Assembly (NCBI GenBank): GCA_050693895.1
Contig: JBOGWS010000080.1
Coordinates: forward strand, 1-64,000
DNA from: WHSV01 sp050693895
GTDB lineage: Bacteria > Actinomycetota > CADDZG01 > WHSQ01
DNA: 64,000 bases
Direction of reading: 5' to 3'
Positions within the stretch are counted from its first letter, which is position 1. The number at the start of each line of letters is the position of its first letter. The notes beneath the pieces were generated by a model. The model ran no database searches. It was not told the origin of the DNA and saw nothing but the letters and a program-made list of their open reading frames with translations. Positions 23,871-32,709 of this stretch are shown one piece after another. The position numbers and the translations under genes are program-made.

Positions 23871-26494
23871 AGCGCGTAGTCGATGGCCTGTTCCGTGGTC
23901 ATGCCCGCTCCCTCGGCCCAAGCAGCTTTGAAACCCTCGTGGGCGAGTTGCTTCCGCGGTTCGCTCAGCCACCGGTCGAAACGATCGCGGTCGACGTCGG
24001 TGAGCGGGATGCCGAGGGCGCGGCGCAACGTGTCGGCCGCACCTGCGAGGCGAGCCGCTCTGACGAAACCCCGCTCCGCAGCGGCGACTCCGGCGAGGGC
24101 TTCGATTCCCTCGGCCACGCCGTCGAGATCACCAAGCTCGACGAAGCTCTGCACCGACCTCTTGACCATGTCGGCGGCAGGATCCACTTCTTCCAGCTCT
24201 AACCTTGCAACCCCCAGGTTGAGCGACGTGACCGCGACACCCCAGGCGTCGCCGCGCTCGTTGTCGAGTCTCATGGTTTCTTCTAACAGCTCCTTCGCAC
24301 GTTCAGTGTCGCCGAGGTCCATGTAGAGAATGGCGAGATTGCTGAGGCTCGACGACATCCCGGAGCTGTCCTGAAGCTCTCGCCGAATCGCTACGCTTTC
24401 GGTTAGGAGGCTCTTGGCGCGCTCGAGGTCGCGGCGCGATCTGGCCACCACGCCGAGGCTGTTGAGGCATGCTCCTTCACGGACGCGATCATTCCTGGAT
24501 CGAAAGCTATTGAGAGCCTCCTCGAACAACTGAGTTGCGCGCTCAAGGTCGCCGCGCTGATCCATTAGTACTCCGAGCAGGCGCAACCCGTTGGCTAGGA
24601 CATCCTCCAGACCCTCTACGTGGTTGGCGAGCGTTCGCTCGAGCCATTCGCTGCCCTCGACGGCGTGACCGTGCCGATACCAGAAGCGGCCGAGCGCGAC
24701 TGCCAACCGGAGGGCAAGTCCCGTGTTGGGCTCGGGCTGTTCGTCGGCGCGCTCGAGCCACCAGGTCAAAGCGACACGCATGTTGTCGTGTTCGATATCG
24801 ATGCGGGTGTGCGTCGTGGTCTCGTCATCCTCAGCGAAGGCCTCGGCCAACTCGAGGTAATAGTGCGCGTGGCGATCCCTCACGGCGCTCTTGCCTTCGT
24901 GATCCTCGAGCAACTCCAGCGCGTAATCGCGGATGGTTTGAAGCATCGAGAAGCGAACGCCTTCATCGTCTCGCAAGCGGACCAGGCTGTGATCCACGAG
25001 AGCGGTCAATCCATCGAGCACATTCACTTCGTTTCCGACGACGTGCTCTGTCGCCTCCAGAGTCGCCCCGCCACTGAACACGGACAGATCCCGAAGCAGA
25101 GTTCGCTCGTTCGGAGAAAGTAGGTCGTAACTCCAATCGATCGTGGCGCGCAGCTCCCGGTGTCTGGCCGGCGAATCCCGAGAGCCACCGGTGAGCAGCT
25201 TGAGCCGGTTGTCGAGTCGCCCGAGCAAACCCTCAGGGGTCATCAGCTTGACGCGGGCGGCCGCCAACTCGAGGGCGAGAGGTAACCCATCGAGGAGATT
25301 ACAGATCGCGGCGATGGTGGACGCATTCTCTTCGGTCAATACGAAGCCAGGGCGCGCCTTCGCCGCTCGTTCGACGAACAGTTGCGCCGCGTCCGAGAGT
25401 TCGACCTCGTCACGTGTGGCGCCCCGGGGGAGGCCGAGTGGAGCAAGCGCGTACTCCGCCTCACCTTGAATGGACAACAGCACTCGGCTGGTCGCGAGCA
25501 CGGTCAGATTGGGACTCGACTGGAGCAGCCTCCGCACCACACTTGCTCCATCGATGGCCTGCTCAAGGTTGTCCAGCACCAGCAGCATGTGCTTGTCGCC
25601 GAGATGGTCGACGAGCACATCTGCGGCGTCGCGATCACCCTCGACAGGGATCTGAAGGTCCTGAGCGATCCTCGATGCAACGAGATCGATTGTGGTCGCG
25701 GTCGTGAGGTCCACAAAGAACGCGCCGTTGATGAAGTCTTCGAGCAGGTCGAGCGCTACCGCGGCGCAGAGCTTGGTCTTACCGATGCCGCCAGGCCCGG
25801 TGACCGTTACCAGCCGCACGCTGTCGTCGAGCAGCTTGGCGCGCAGGTCACGCAGATCGTCGTGACGACCGACGAGAGGTTCGAGGTGCTGAGGCACGTT
25901 TGTCGGCGGGCGCAGCGACCTCAGGGGCGGGAACGCGACGGGAAGATCGCCAGGCGTCAACTGCAGGATCCGCTCAGGATGCGCAAGGTCCTTGAGTCGA
26001 TGTGCACCGAGATCCTTGACCGAAATTTCGTGCTTCTGGTTAGGGGAGAGCTTGGCGTAGGTGCTCTCGGACAGGATTACCTGGCCTCCGTGCGCCGCGC
26101 TACAGATGCGCGCGGCTCTGTGAACGTCCATGCCGACGTAGTTGTCGTCAACCACCAACGGCTGGCCTGCGTGGATGCCCATGCGCACGAGGACCACGTC
26201 AGCGTGGGGCCAGTCCTGCGCGTAGAGCGCGCGCTGGGAGTCGAGCGCCGCAGCGATGGCGTCGAAGACGCGGCCAAACGCAACGAAGAACCCGTCACCC
26301 TGCGTGTCCACCTCGCAGCCGTCGTGGCTGGTGAACGCCGCCCTCAGGAGCCGGCGGTGAGTTGCGAGCACCTCGGCGTAGTCGTCACCGAGCCTGTGCA
26401 GAAGCTTGGTTGACCCCTCGATGTCGGTGAAGAGGAAGGTGACCTTTCCAGTGGGAAGTGGAGTCGAGCGAGCGGAGGCGAGTGTCTCGGTCAC
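23816..26494 (-). CDS. Class III cyclase/STAND ATPase/TPR regulator
   Basis: An 892-residue signalling protein. Residues about 15-180 form a class III nucleotide cyclase homology domain (FTDIEGST with metal aspartate D24; TQGDGFF with D67). A NB-ARC/AfsR-like ATPase follows, with P-loop GPGGIGKT at 233-240 and LLVLDN Walker B. The C-terminal third is TPR repeats. In the cyclase domain the stretch GMDVHRAARI has His where active cyclases have the transition-state Asn, so catalysis is doubtful; this His variant occurs in many relatives. It may act as a nucleotide or protein sensor. No DNA-binding domain is seen. Start GTG 26494. Confidence 0.88.
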   Translation of the reverse strand: MTETLASARSTPLPTGKVTFLFTDIEGSTKLLHRLGDDYAEVLATHRRLLRAAFTSHDGCEVDTQGDGFFVAFGRVFDAIAAALDSQRALYAQDWPHADVVLVRMGIHAGQPLVVDDNYVGMDVHRAARICSAAHGGQVILSESTYAKLSPNQKHEISVKDLGAHRLKDLAHPERILQLTPGDLPVAFPPLRSLRPPTNVPQHLEPLVGRHDDLRDLRAKLLDDSVRLVTVTGPGGIGKTKLCAAVALDLLEDFINGAFFVDLTTATTIDLVASRIAQDLQIPVEGDRDAADVLVDHLGDKHMLLVLDNLEQAIDGASVVRRLLQSSPNLTVLATSRVLLSIQGEAEYALAPLGLPRGATRDEVELSDAAQLFVERAAKARPGFVLTEENASTIAAICNLLDGLPLALELAAARVKLMTPEGLLGRLDNRLKLLTGGSRDSPARHRELRATIDWSYDLLSPNERTLLRDLSVFSGGATLEATEHVVGNEVNVLDGLTALVDHSLVRLRDDEGVRFSMLQTIRDYALELLEDHEGKSAVRDRHAHYYLELAEAFAEDDETTTHTRIDIEHDNMRVALTWWLERADEQPEPNTGLALRLAVALGRFWYRHGHAVEGSEWLERTLANHVEGLEDVLANGLRLLGVLMDQRGDLERATQLFEEALNSFRSRNDRVREGACLNSLGVVARSRRDLERAKSLLTESVAIRRELQDSSGMSSSLSNLAILYMDLGDTERAKELLEETMRLDNERGDAWGVAVTSLNLGVARLELEEVDPAADMVKRSVQSFVELGDLDGVAEGIEALAGVAAAERGFVRAARLAGAADTLRRALGIPLTDVDRDRFDRWLSEPRKQLAHEGFKAAWAEGAGMTTEQAIDYALQDHPGSTPEAPRGRSTA

Positions 26495-26560
26495 GAGGAC
26501 AACTGTAGAGGGCCGGAGTCAGAACGTGGACCCCTCTGGCTCGCCGAAGCGGTGACGAGA

Positions 26561-28354
26561 TCACCGACGTATTCTTTTCCAGGGAGCGAACCCGTTTTGC
26601 ACTCCGCTGAGGGCGGGGGCGAGCTGCGGGTAGTGTCGGCGAAGCACGTCGACCATTGTTGTGTTGCCGATCCATTCGATGCCTTCTTGCGTATAGACCT
26701 CAGGCTTATAGTCGATCGTAAAGAAGCGGTCGCTGTTGAGCCTTCGAGAGGCCATAAGGATGAATACTCGAAAGGCGGTATCGCTGAACCCGAAGCCCTT
26801 TGGGAGCGGCTCGGAGTAGAGACCAATCATGAGATCGAGCCTCTCTATGTCTCCACCGTAGATGTTGCTTAACTCCTCAGCCCGGGCGTGCTCCTTTGTC
26901 AAGTCCTCGAATGAGTCCGCCGGCTTGAGGTGCCAGAGCCTGCGGAACTCGTTGTAGCGCGGAACGCCGCGCTCGCGGGTTCTCATGATGTCCACGGCTG
27001 CCAGGTCCATCGTCGTTCCGTCGGGTCGCTCGAAGGTCTGGAGGAAACGGGGGTAGTTGTGAAGCGTGATCGCCCCTGGGTGCGCGACTCCGAACGAGTA
27101 CAACGCGTTTGCCATCCCTATCTCTTCGAGGCGAGTACGGGTTTCGAGCGCGCCGACCTCGCGAAAGGTTCTCTCCTGCAGCACGCGGTCGTCCTCGAGC
27201 GAGCGGAACGTGAAGTCGTCGGGGAGAAGCGGGTGCATACGGTAGACGGCGACGAATTCCTCCGTGAGCGAGTAAGGCACTTCGAAGTGCTTGGTCGGAG
27301 CCCCCGGAATCCCGCTGAGGATCTCGCTCGAACCGATTCGTCCGAATCGCTTTTTGAAACGCTCACCCATCAGGCCCCACCAGTTCGCGTTCATCGCGAG
27401 TTGAGTGGTGCGATGGGCGATGATTGCCGGCGTCCACTCGACCGTGTGGATCTTGGCCATGAGCGCCGCATTGATCAAGCGAGCGTGGTCGTAGATCTCT
27501 TGATCCGGCCATGTCGGATACGCGCTACGGAGCCGCTCGCAGATTGCGTTGTGCTCGAGCGAGAAGAGCGTGTGCAGCAGGCCGAGGCCGATCCAGAAGT
27601 TGCCCTGCGCTCCGGTGAGGTCGAGCCCGTCTTCGAGATCCTTCGGCAGCAGCCCCGAGGCATCGATTCGCAGTTTCCCGTCATCGTTCGAGCGCAGCTT
27701 GTCGGCGAGCTCGCGCGTACTCCCGTAAATCTGCGAACCATCCCACCAGTGGCTGTCGTCGGTGACGTAGGTGGGCGGAGTAGCGTCGTCGAAATCTGAG
27801 GTCGGATCCCGGCGCGTTCGCTGTATCTCCATTGGGTCCTGGGTCCATTCATCGTCTTCGTCGAGCTCTATCTTCCAAGGGTTTTCAGGTTCGTTCTTGC
27901 CGTGGCTGAACCAGTCGTGGACCTCGAACTGCAGCCATGCACCGGCGAGGACGTTCAGTGTTGTGGCGGGAATGAACTCGTTTCGGGTCAGCAGCCGTCG
28001 GCTGATCAGACGGGGATTTGGCTCCAGGATGTCCGGCTCTCTCTCCGGATGCGTGGCTTCGATCGGAACGTTGCGCCCGAAGCGACTGCCGATGCTCCCC
28101 ATGGCGGGGTCGTCGAGATCGTTGTAGCTGCCGTCGAGCGTGCGGGCATTGAGGTTTCTCGGCCGTTTCTCTTTCCTCACCCCTTCCTCGGTGGGCGACG
28201 TCGTGCCCGTGTCGTAGAGGTTCTTTTCACGGTAGAGGTTGCGCAATCCCGCGAGGGTGAAGATCCCCAACGGCCGGGGCATGCGATCCCAATGGAAACG
28301 GTTGTCGAGCGCGTTAGCGGATGCGGTCCACATCCGCGCGAAGAAACCCGGCAT
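26561..28354 (-). CDS. Haem peroxidase family, fatty acid alpha-dioxygenase-like
   Basis: A 597-residue member of the animal haem peroxidase/cyclooxygenase superfamily, closest in pattern to plant alpha-dioxygenases, which insert oxygen at the alpha carbon of fatty acids. The distal haem segment FEVHDWFSHG contains H146; HTVEWTPAI is a family signature; VYRMHPLLPD carries the catalytic tyrosine Y371 and proximal haem ligand H374 with the same three-residue spacing as in the plant enzymes. There is no signal peptide. The start at 28354 has a GGGAG box and is preferred over an in-frame start 24 codons upstream. It stands alone. It might make oxylipins or 2-hydroperoxy fatty acids. Confidence 0.85.
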   Translation of the reverse strand: MPGFFARMWTASANALDNRFHWDRMPRPLGIFTLAGLRNLYREKNLYDTGTTSPTEEGVRKEKRPRNLNARTLDGSYNDLDDPAMGSIGSRFGRNVPIEATHPEREPDILEPNPRLISRRLLTRNEFIPATTLNVLAGAWLQFEVHDWFSHGKNEPENPWKIELDEDDEWTQDPMEIQRTRRDPTSDFDDATPPTYVTDDSHWWDGSQIYGSTRELADKLRSNDDGKLRIDASGLLPKDLEDGLDLTGAQGNFWIGLGLLHTLFSLEHNAICERLRSAYPTWPDQEIYDHARLINAALMAKIHTVEWTPAIIAHRTTQLAMNANWWGLMGERFKKRFGRIGSSEILSGIPGAPTKHFEVPYSLTEEFVAVYRMHPLLPDDFTFRSLEDDRVLQERTFREVGALETRTRLEEIGMANALYSFGVAHPGAITLHNYPRFLQTFERPDGTTMDLAAVDIMRTRERGVPRYNEFRRLWHLKPADSFEDLTKEHARAEELSNIYGGDIERLDLMIGLYSEPLPKGFGFSDTAFRVFILMASRRLNSDRFFTIDYKPEVYTQEGIEWIGNTTMVDVLRRHYPQLAPALSGVQNGFAPWKRIRR

Positions 28355-28537
28355 GTCGAACTCCCTTCGATGCTTGACCAAGAGAATAACGCGCTGGAAT
28401 CCGCGAGCGTGGGCCGCCTTCCCCATTCCTTCATCATCAACTCACGGGACGATGCCGCCCTTCAATGGCACGAACGAACTATTGAAGAAAGCGACGGGTA
28501 GTCAGTTGGGGAACCCGATCGAGTTTCGGACTTCACT

Positions 28538-29215
28538 CTAAAGAGGGAACTCCTTTCGTGCGCGCGACGGTTCATCGGCTCGGCGAAGGGTTGGCGAGAT
28601 CGCGACCTTGGCCGCACCACCACCGTCGTCGACGGTCACGCCTCGAGTCTGACGCCAGGATGTCATTAGCAGCCAGGCGATCAACGATGCCCACAGCAAC
28701 CGCTGACTAAGCCCCGTGAACCGCGTATTGTGCAAGACTGGACTGATCGCGGCGAGGAATGCGGCTCCTCCCGCGAAGCCAATGCCAACACGATCTGAGC
28801 TACTAGCGAGCGGATTGCGCGCGTACGTCAGCGAGTACGCAAGCGCCAGCGCGACGACGGCGACGACACCCGTCGTCGAAGCAAGACTGTGGATCGTCTC
28901 GCTGATCTCAGAGGCACCTGTTCGGAACATCGCGGAGAGCATCGTGCCGGCGGCGGCCAAGAGCGCAGTCGCCAGGAAGATCCAAGCGATCACGTCCGGC
29001 TTCCTGCCAACCCATAGAGATGCACCGAGTGTCGTAAGAGCGATGCTCAGCGCGATAAATGCCAGCGTCATCATCCAGCCGTAGGACCCGTTGGCGTACT
29101 CGCTTAGTCGGGTCGAAATGGGTGATAGATCGGTGCGCACGACATGGAGGATCATGACGCTGGTGACGCTACCCAGCAGTCCAGCAATCGTCACGATTCG
29201 TGCACTACGGCTCAT
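28538..29215 (-). CDS. DUF998 membrane protein (copy 1)
   Basis: A 225-residue protein with six predicted membrane helices. The phrase RLSEYANGSYGWMMTLAF near the start is the DUF998 hallmark. The start ATG (29215-29213) overlaps the stop of the upstream paralogue as ATGA. A much longer open frame upstream in the same phase has no coding character and is ignored. The last about 25 residues are polar and basic. The family's role is unknown; the tandem arrangement indicates local duplication and perhaps a two-subunit assembly. Confidence 0.8.
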   Translation of the reverse strand: MSRSARIVTIAGLLGSVTSVMILHVVRTDLSPISTRLSEYANGSYGWMMTLAFIALSIALTTLGASLWVGRKPDVIAWIFLATALLAAAGTMLSAMFRTGASEISETIHSLASTTGVVAVVALALAYSLTYARNPLASSSDRVGIGFAGGAAFLAAISPVLHNTRFTGLSQRLLWASLIAWLLMTSWRQTRGVTVDDGGGAAKVAISPTLRRADEPSRARKEFPL

Positions 29216-29874
29216 CACGTCGCGCGAAAGGCTTTCCTCCTGACGTGCAGGGCCGTCAGCAGGAACCACAGAAGGATGGTGACGCTGAGCAACCGCTGGA
29301 CCGCACCCGACCAGTTTGTCTCTGCCGTAAGAGGGGTGGCCATGGCCGCCACAGCGGCGGCCACGGCGAGCGTCAGGGAGGGCCATCGAAACGTCCACCA
29401 ACGGGCCTCGGTTCGGCACATGAGCGAGAACAGCAGCATGGATGTGATCAGCAGAACAAAAGCCACCACCGACGCGTTGCTGTGAATCAACTCCTCCAAG
29501 GTGTCGGGCACCAGGGGGCGTTCTACTTCGAATATGCCCGCCGCGATCAGGCCAACGCCTGCCAGAGTGAGCAGGGTGGGAATGGGTTTTGCGACCCCTT
29601 GACGAGGGATGGCCCGACGGAGTCGGAACGCCAGCGCCAACGAAGAAAGGCCGAAGGCGTAGAACACAAGCGTCATGATTGGGCCGTGCGACCCGTTCGC
29701 GTACTCGCTCATGACCTGGCGCAGAGGATCGATGTCCCCGCGGAAGACGGGTAGCAGCATCACCGAACCGAAGCAAAGCAACGTCAAGAGGATGGCGATG
29801 AGGGATGCACCCGTCGCTCGATACTCGCGGGGTTCGAGCGCGCGATCCAGCTTCGGGTCGTTCGAGACGGTCAC
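29215..29874 (-). CDS. DUF998 membrane protein (copy 2)
   Basis: A 219-residue paralogue of the following gene, with the same VMSEYANGSHGPIMTLVF motif and six membrane helices. The acidic/basic N-terminal 20 residues lie before the first helix. It is the promoter-proximal member of the pair; the two are translationally coupled. No partner outside the pair is evident. Confidence 0.8.
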   Translation of the reverse strand: MTVSNDPKLDRALEPREYRATGASLIAILLTLLCFGSVMLLPVFRGDIDPLRQVMSEYANGSHGPIMTLVFYAFGLSSLALAFRLRRAIPRQGVAKPIPTLLTLAGVGLIAAGIFEVERPLVPDTLEELIHSNASVVAFVLLITSMLLFSLMCRTEARWWTFRWPSLTLAVAAAVAAMATPLTAETNWSGAVQRLLSVTILLWFLLTALHVRRKAFRAT

Positions 29875-30198
29875 GACTGCTCGACCTCGTCGGCGTATAG
29901 GTCACGACCGTAGAGGAAGCTTCGAGTGGACCCCAGCCTCGAGTGAAGCATCGTTGACCTCCGTCTGCGCATAGAACGGATGTTCCATGCGCTACGTCCA
30001 CGATGTGGCCCTTCTTGGGCAGAATCAATGGGGTACGGACGCGGTTCCTCATGTTGTGGGCGGCCGCGAGGCACCAAAAGGGTCATAGGCGATGAAATCC
30101 AAGATTCTTCGGTAAGCCTCGCAATCTGGTTGACGAGGCAGACTAGGGGGACCACGCTGTCTTAGGTTCTCTCTCCATCCAACACCAAGGATCCCGCG
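29875..30198. other. Divergent intergenic region without a gene
   Basis: About 320 bp between the DUF998 pair and the flippase-like gene. Short open frames cross it but show no motif or ribosome binding site. Promoters for both directions should lie here; none can be placed confidently. Confidence 0.45.
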
Positions 30199-31356
30199 AT
30201 GATCGATGGGCACGAAGGTCCGAGACCGCGCGGGGGAAACCCACCGCCGTCGATCAAGGCCGCGGGGGACAGAGTTCGCTCGGACGAGAGTCTGGACGGA
30301 GACCCCGAGCACCCGTTAACCGCGCGGAAATCAACGTTGCCACTGGTCAGGGTATTGGTGTCGCTGACGGTTGTAGTCGTCATCTTCGTCGGTGTGTTAC
30401 CGCGCATCGCCGACTTCTCCCAAGTATGGGCAACGCTGGTGGACTTGACCTGGTTGGAGGCGTTCACGTTGAGCCTTGCCGCCGGGTGGAATCTTGTCAC
30501 TTACTGGATCCTCGTAATGGTCACGCTACCGGGACTCAGCTTTTCCCAAGCGGCGGTGGTCACTCAGACGTCGACTGCGGTGGCGAACATCCTTCCGGGT
30601 GGGCAGGCGTTTGGATTAGGAGTCGCGTACTCGATGTACGCCTCATGGGGCTTCCGCCGATCGACGATCGCTTCATCCCTGGTCGTTTCTGGGGTCGCAG
30701 ATCTCTTCGCCAAGCTCAGCATGCCTGTCATCGCACTGGTCGCTCTTGCATTGGGCGGCCACACGAATGCCGCGCTTGTTACGGCTGCTGTGATTGGCGC
30801 GGTATTCCTGGGGGCCGGAGTTTCCCTCTTTGCGCTGGCACTCAAGAGTGAGCGATCGGCCCAACTCGTTGGGGAAGGTCTCGGCGCTGTGGCCTCCTGG
30901 TTCCTAAGGTTGGTCGGCCGAGGGCCGACGATGGCATGGGCCGACGGAGCCGCTCGCTGGCGTGCGGAGACCGTAAATCTGCTAAGCGGTCGCTGGTGGA
31001 AAGTCATTGGAGCGGCTTTCTTGAGTCATGCTTCTTTGTTCCTCGTGCTTCTCATTGCGCTACGCCACGTCGGTGTACCTGCCGAGGAAGTGAGTTGGGC
31101 CGAGGCCCTCGGAGCATTTGCGATTGCCCGCCTGCTAACCGCTTTGCCCATCACACCCGGAGGACTCGGTGTCATCGAACTCGGTTTGACCGGCGCCCTC
31201 GTCGTAGCTGGGGGACAGGAAGTGCCGGTTGTCGCAGCCGTGTTGATCTTCCGGGCCCTTACTTATCTCGTGCAGATTCCGTTCGGGGCTCTCACGTACC
31301 TGCTGTGGCAGCACAAGCGTAGTTGGCGGGTTGCAGAGACCAGAGTTCCCGAGTGA
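30199..31356 (+). CDS. Flippase-like membrane protein (LPG synthase TM family, UPF0104)
   Basis: A 385-residue integral membrane protein of the lysylphosphatidylglycerol-synthase transmembrane family. It has a 45-residue hydrophilic N terminus and about eight helices. Diagnostic stretches are ANILPGGQAFGLGVAYSMY and LTALPITPGGLGVIELGLTG, both characteristic of the flippase-like domain. Family members transfer or flip lipids or are linked to glycolipid assembly. There is no catalytic MprF-type C-terminal domain, so aminoacylation of lipids is not expected. The ATG at 30199 has a modest AAGGA box. The gene is monocistronic and convergent with the next. Confidence 0.8.
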   Translation: MIDGHEGPRPRGGNPPPSIKAAGDRVRSDESLDGDPEHPLTARKSTLPLVRVLVSLTVVVVIFVGVLPRIADFSQVWATLVDLTWLEAFTLSLAAGWNLVTYWILVMVTLPGLSFSQAAVVTQTSTAVANILPGGQAFGLGVAYSMYASWGFRRSTIASSLVVSGVADLFAKLSMPVIALVALALGGHTNAALVTAAVIGAVFLGAGVSLFALALKSERSAQLVGEGLGAVASWFLRLVGRGPTMAWADGAARWRAETVNLLSGRWWKVIGAAFLSHASLFLVLLIALRHVGVPAEEVSWAEALGAFAIARLLTALPITPGGLGVIELGLTGALVVAGGQEVPVVAAVLIFRALTYLVQIPFGALTYLLWQHKRSWRVAETRVPE

Positions 31357-31446
31357 CCATTGTCACCTGAGACCCCTTATAGGGGGCTGCAATGACGATG
31401 GTCGGTGGAGAGAGATCGGGCCTGCGACCCTCGATGGTTGCCTCTC

Positions 31447-31704
31447 TCATTCACCCTCCATGATTTCAGCGAACTGTTCCCAGTTCATCTTGCGGTGATA
31501 CTTGCCGCCACGAGGACGCCACTCCAATCCACCTCTTGAGATCAGCAGGTGCCCGAGGAGGTCACTAGATCTCTTGCGAGCGCGCACACCCTTACCGCGC
31601 AGTTGCTTGGCGCTCTGACGAACCTCGACCTCGATGTTGGCGTTGCCGACCACGCCCTCGTAGCCCTTCGGCAGTTTCCACGTCGTGGCGTCGTGTCGCG
31701 GCAT
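31447..31704 (-). CDS. Small basic hypothetical protein
   Basis: An 85-residue basic protein (MPRHDATTWKLPKGYEGVVG and on) with an AGGAGGG box 6 nt before the ATG at 31704, which is why I prefer this start to one 38 codons upstream. It contains an Arg/Lys-rich centre (RGKGVRARKRSS) and an acidic C terminus (EQFAEIMEGE). Possibly nucleic-acid-binding, but the family is unknown to me. Confidence 0.6.
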   Translation of the reverse strand: MPRHDATTWKLPKGYEGVVGNANIEVEVRQSAKQLRGKGVRARKRSSDLLGHLLISRGGLEWRPRGGKYHRKMNWEQFAEIMEGE

Positions 31705-31831
31705 AGCTACCCTCCTGAAAGAAGCCCTGGATAGATTGTGGCCGCAGGATGTGTGGTGAGCGGGGTTTTCGGGCCAATGGTCCACACCCGGCCGGCGCTC
31801 TCTTTCCTCGAGGGGCACCTACGATTGTCGG

Positions 31832-32581
31832 ATGAGGAGGCTCATCCCGGCATTTATCTGCCTCGTGGTGTTCGCAGCATGCGTCTCGAGCACGGAGGAT
31901 GAACCCGGTCGCGACCGGGAGCCGACTTCGCACAAGGTCTCTCGGGTGTACGCGGCCGTGGGGGCCAGCGAGACTGCCGGTTGGGGAGCGGGAAACTTCA
32001 CGACCGAGGCATGGCCCCGCGTGTTCCTCGACCTGGCCCTCCCCGATTTCAGACTAGTGAATCTCGGCCTTCCCGGAGCCACGGTCGAGGACGCCATCCT
32101 GCGTGAGCTTCCGAGATTGCTGCGCGCCGAGCCCGATATCGTCACGGTCTGGTTGAACGCGAACGACATTCTGCAAGGAGTCACTGCCGCTCAGTACAAA
32201 CAGGACTTCAACCTGCTGCTGCGCGCGATCGAACGAACAGGAGCACGGCAGATCCTGGTGGCCAACACACCGCCTCTCGACAAGCTGCCCGCTTATCAAG
32301 CCTGCCGGCCCGATCCTCCCGAGGATGGACCATTTTGTTTCCTTGGCAGCTCGCTCCCCGCACCATCCGAGATGAGAGCGATCGTGGACCGTTACAACAA
32401 GATCATCAAGAACGCCGTGAGGAAGACGGGAACGACCCTAATCGATCTGCACTCGAGCGCGAAGGACGCCCATGATCGAGGCACGAATGCGGGGCTCATC
32501 AGCGGTGACGGGCTCCATCCGAGCACGGAGGGACACAGGGCGGTCGCAGAATCGTTCAGTGCCAGGCTCGAGTTTCCGTAG
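31832..32581 (+). CDS. SGNH/GDSL-family lipoprotein esterase
   Basis: A 249-residue secreted lipoprotein. The signal peptide ends in a lipobox with the lipidated C17 (VVFAAC). The SGNH blocks are present: block I AVGASET with nucleophile S46, block II NLGLPGATV, block III WLNANDI with an Asn for the oxyanion hole, and block V GDGLHPSTEGH with the catalytic Asp and His. Enzymes of this family deacylate lipids, glycans or peptides at the cell surface. The start ATG at 31832 has a weak ribosome binding site. The gene lies 130 bp before the site C-controlled membrane protein and probably is a separate unit. Confidence 0.85.
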   Translation: MRRLIPAFICLVVFAACVSSTEDEPGRDREPTSHKVSRVYAAVGASETAGWGAGNFTTEAWPRVFLDLALPDFRLVNLGLPGATVEDAILRELPRLLRAEPDIVTVWLNANDILQGVTAAQYKQDFNLLLRAIERTGARQILVANTPPLDKLPAYQACRPDPPEDGPFCFLGSSLPAPSEMRAIVDRYNKIIKNAVRKTGTTLIDLHSSAKDAHDRGTNAGLISGDGLHPSTEGHRAVAESFSARLEFP

Positions 32582-32631
32582 AAACGGATTGAGCTCATGG
32601 CCTCGTTCGAACACTCCTCAAGGTCACCGTT

Positions 32632-32659
32632 GTGACGCTGGCGTGACGGAACGGTGACG
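32632..32659 (+). promoter_or_regulatory. Triple GTGACG direct repeat, 11-bp period (site C)
   Basis: Three perfect GTGACG copies at 32632, 32643 and 32654, exactly 11 bp apart, end 51 bp before the start of the next gene. Position relative to the gene is almost the same as at site B (56 bp). This is the cleanest of the three arrays. Confidence 0.75.
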
Positions 32660-32663
32660 ACAG

Positions 32664-32702
32664 CCTCCTAACTTCACCCAAACGGGCGAAGTTCATAGGA
32701 GG
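32664..32702 (+). promoter_or_regulatory. Leader hairpin that can cover the ribosome binding site
   Basis: CCTCCTA (32664-32670) is the exact complement of TAGGAGG (32696-32702), which is the Shine-Dalgarno sequence of the gene starting at 32710. ACTTC (32671-32675) and GAAGT (32688-32692) extend the stem across a 3-nt bulge, leaving a 12-nt loop. If it folds in the mRNA it would hide the ribosome binding site, giving translational control beneath the site C promoter. Confidence 0.55.
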
Positions 32703-32709
32703 CGAATCA

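Noticed and set aside
28538..30052. A 504-codon reverse frame covering both DUF998 genes
   Set aside because: Only the last 225 codons have membrane-protein character; the upstream part is the shadow of the second DUF998 gene, and the ATGA overlap at 29215 defines the real start.
31353..31385. Small inverted repeats GTGAC/GTCAC and CCCCT/AGGGG after the flippase-like gene
   Set aside because: Stems are only 5 bp and no U-tract follows, so a terminator cannot be supported.
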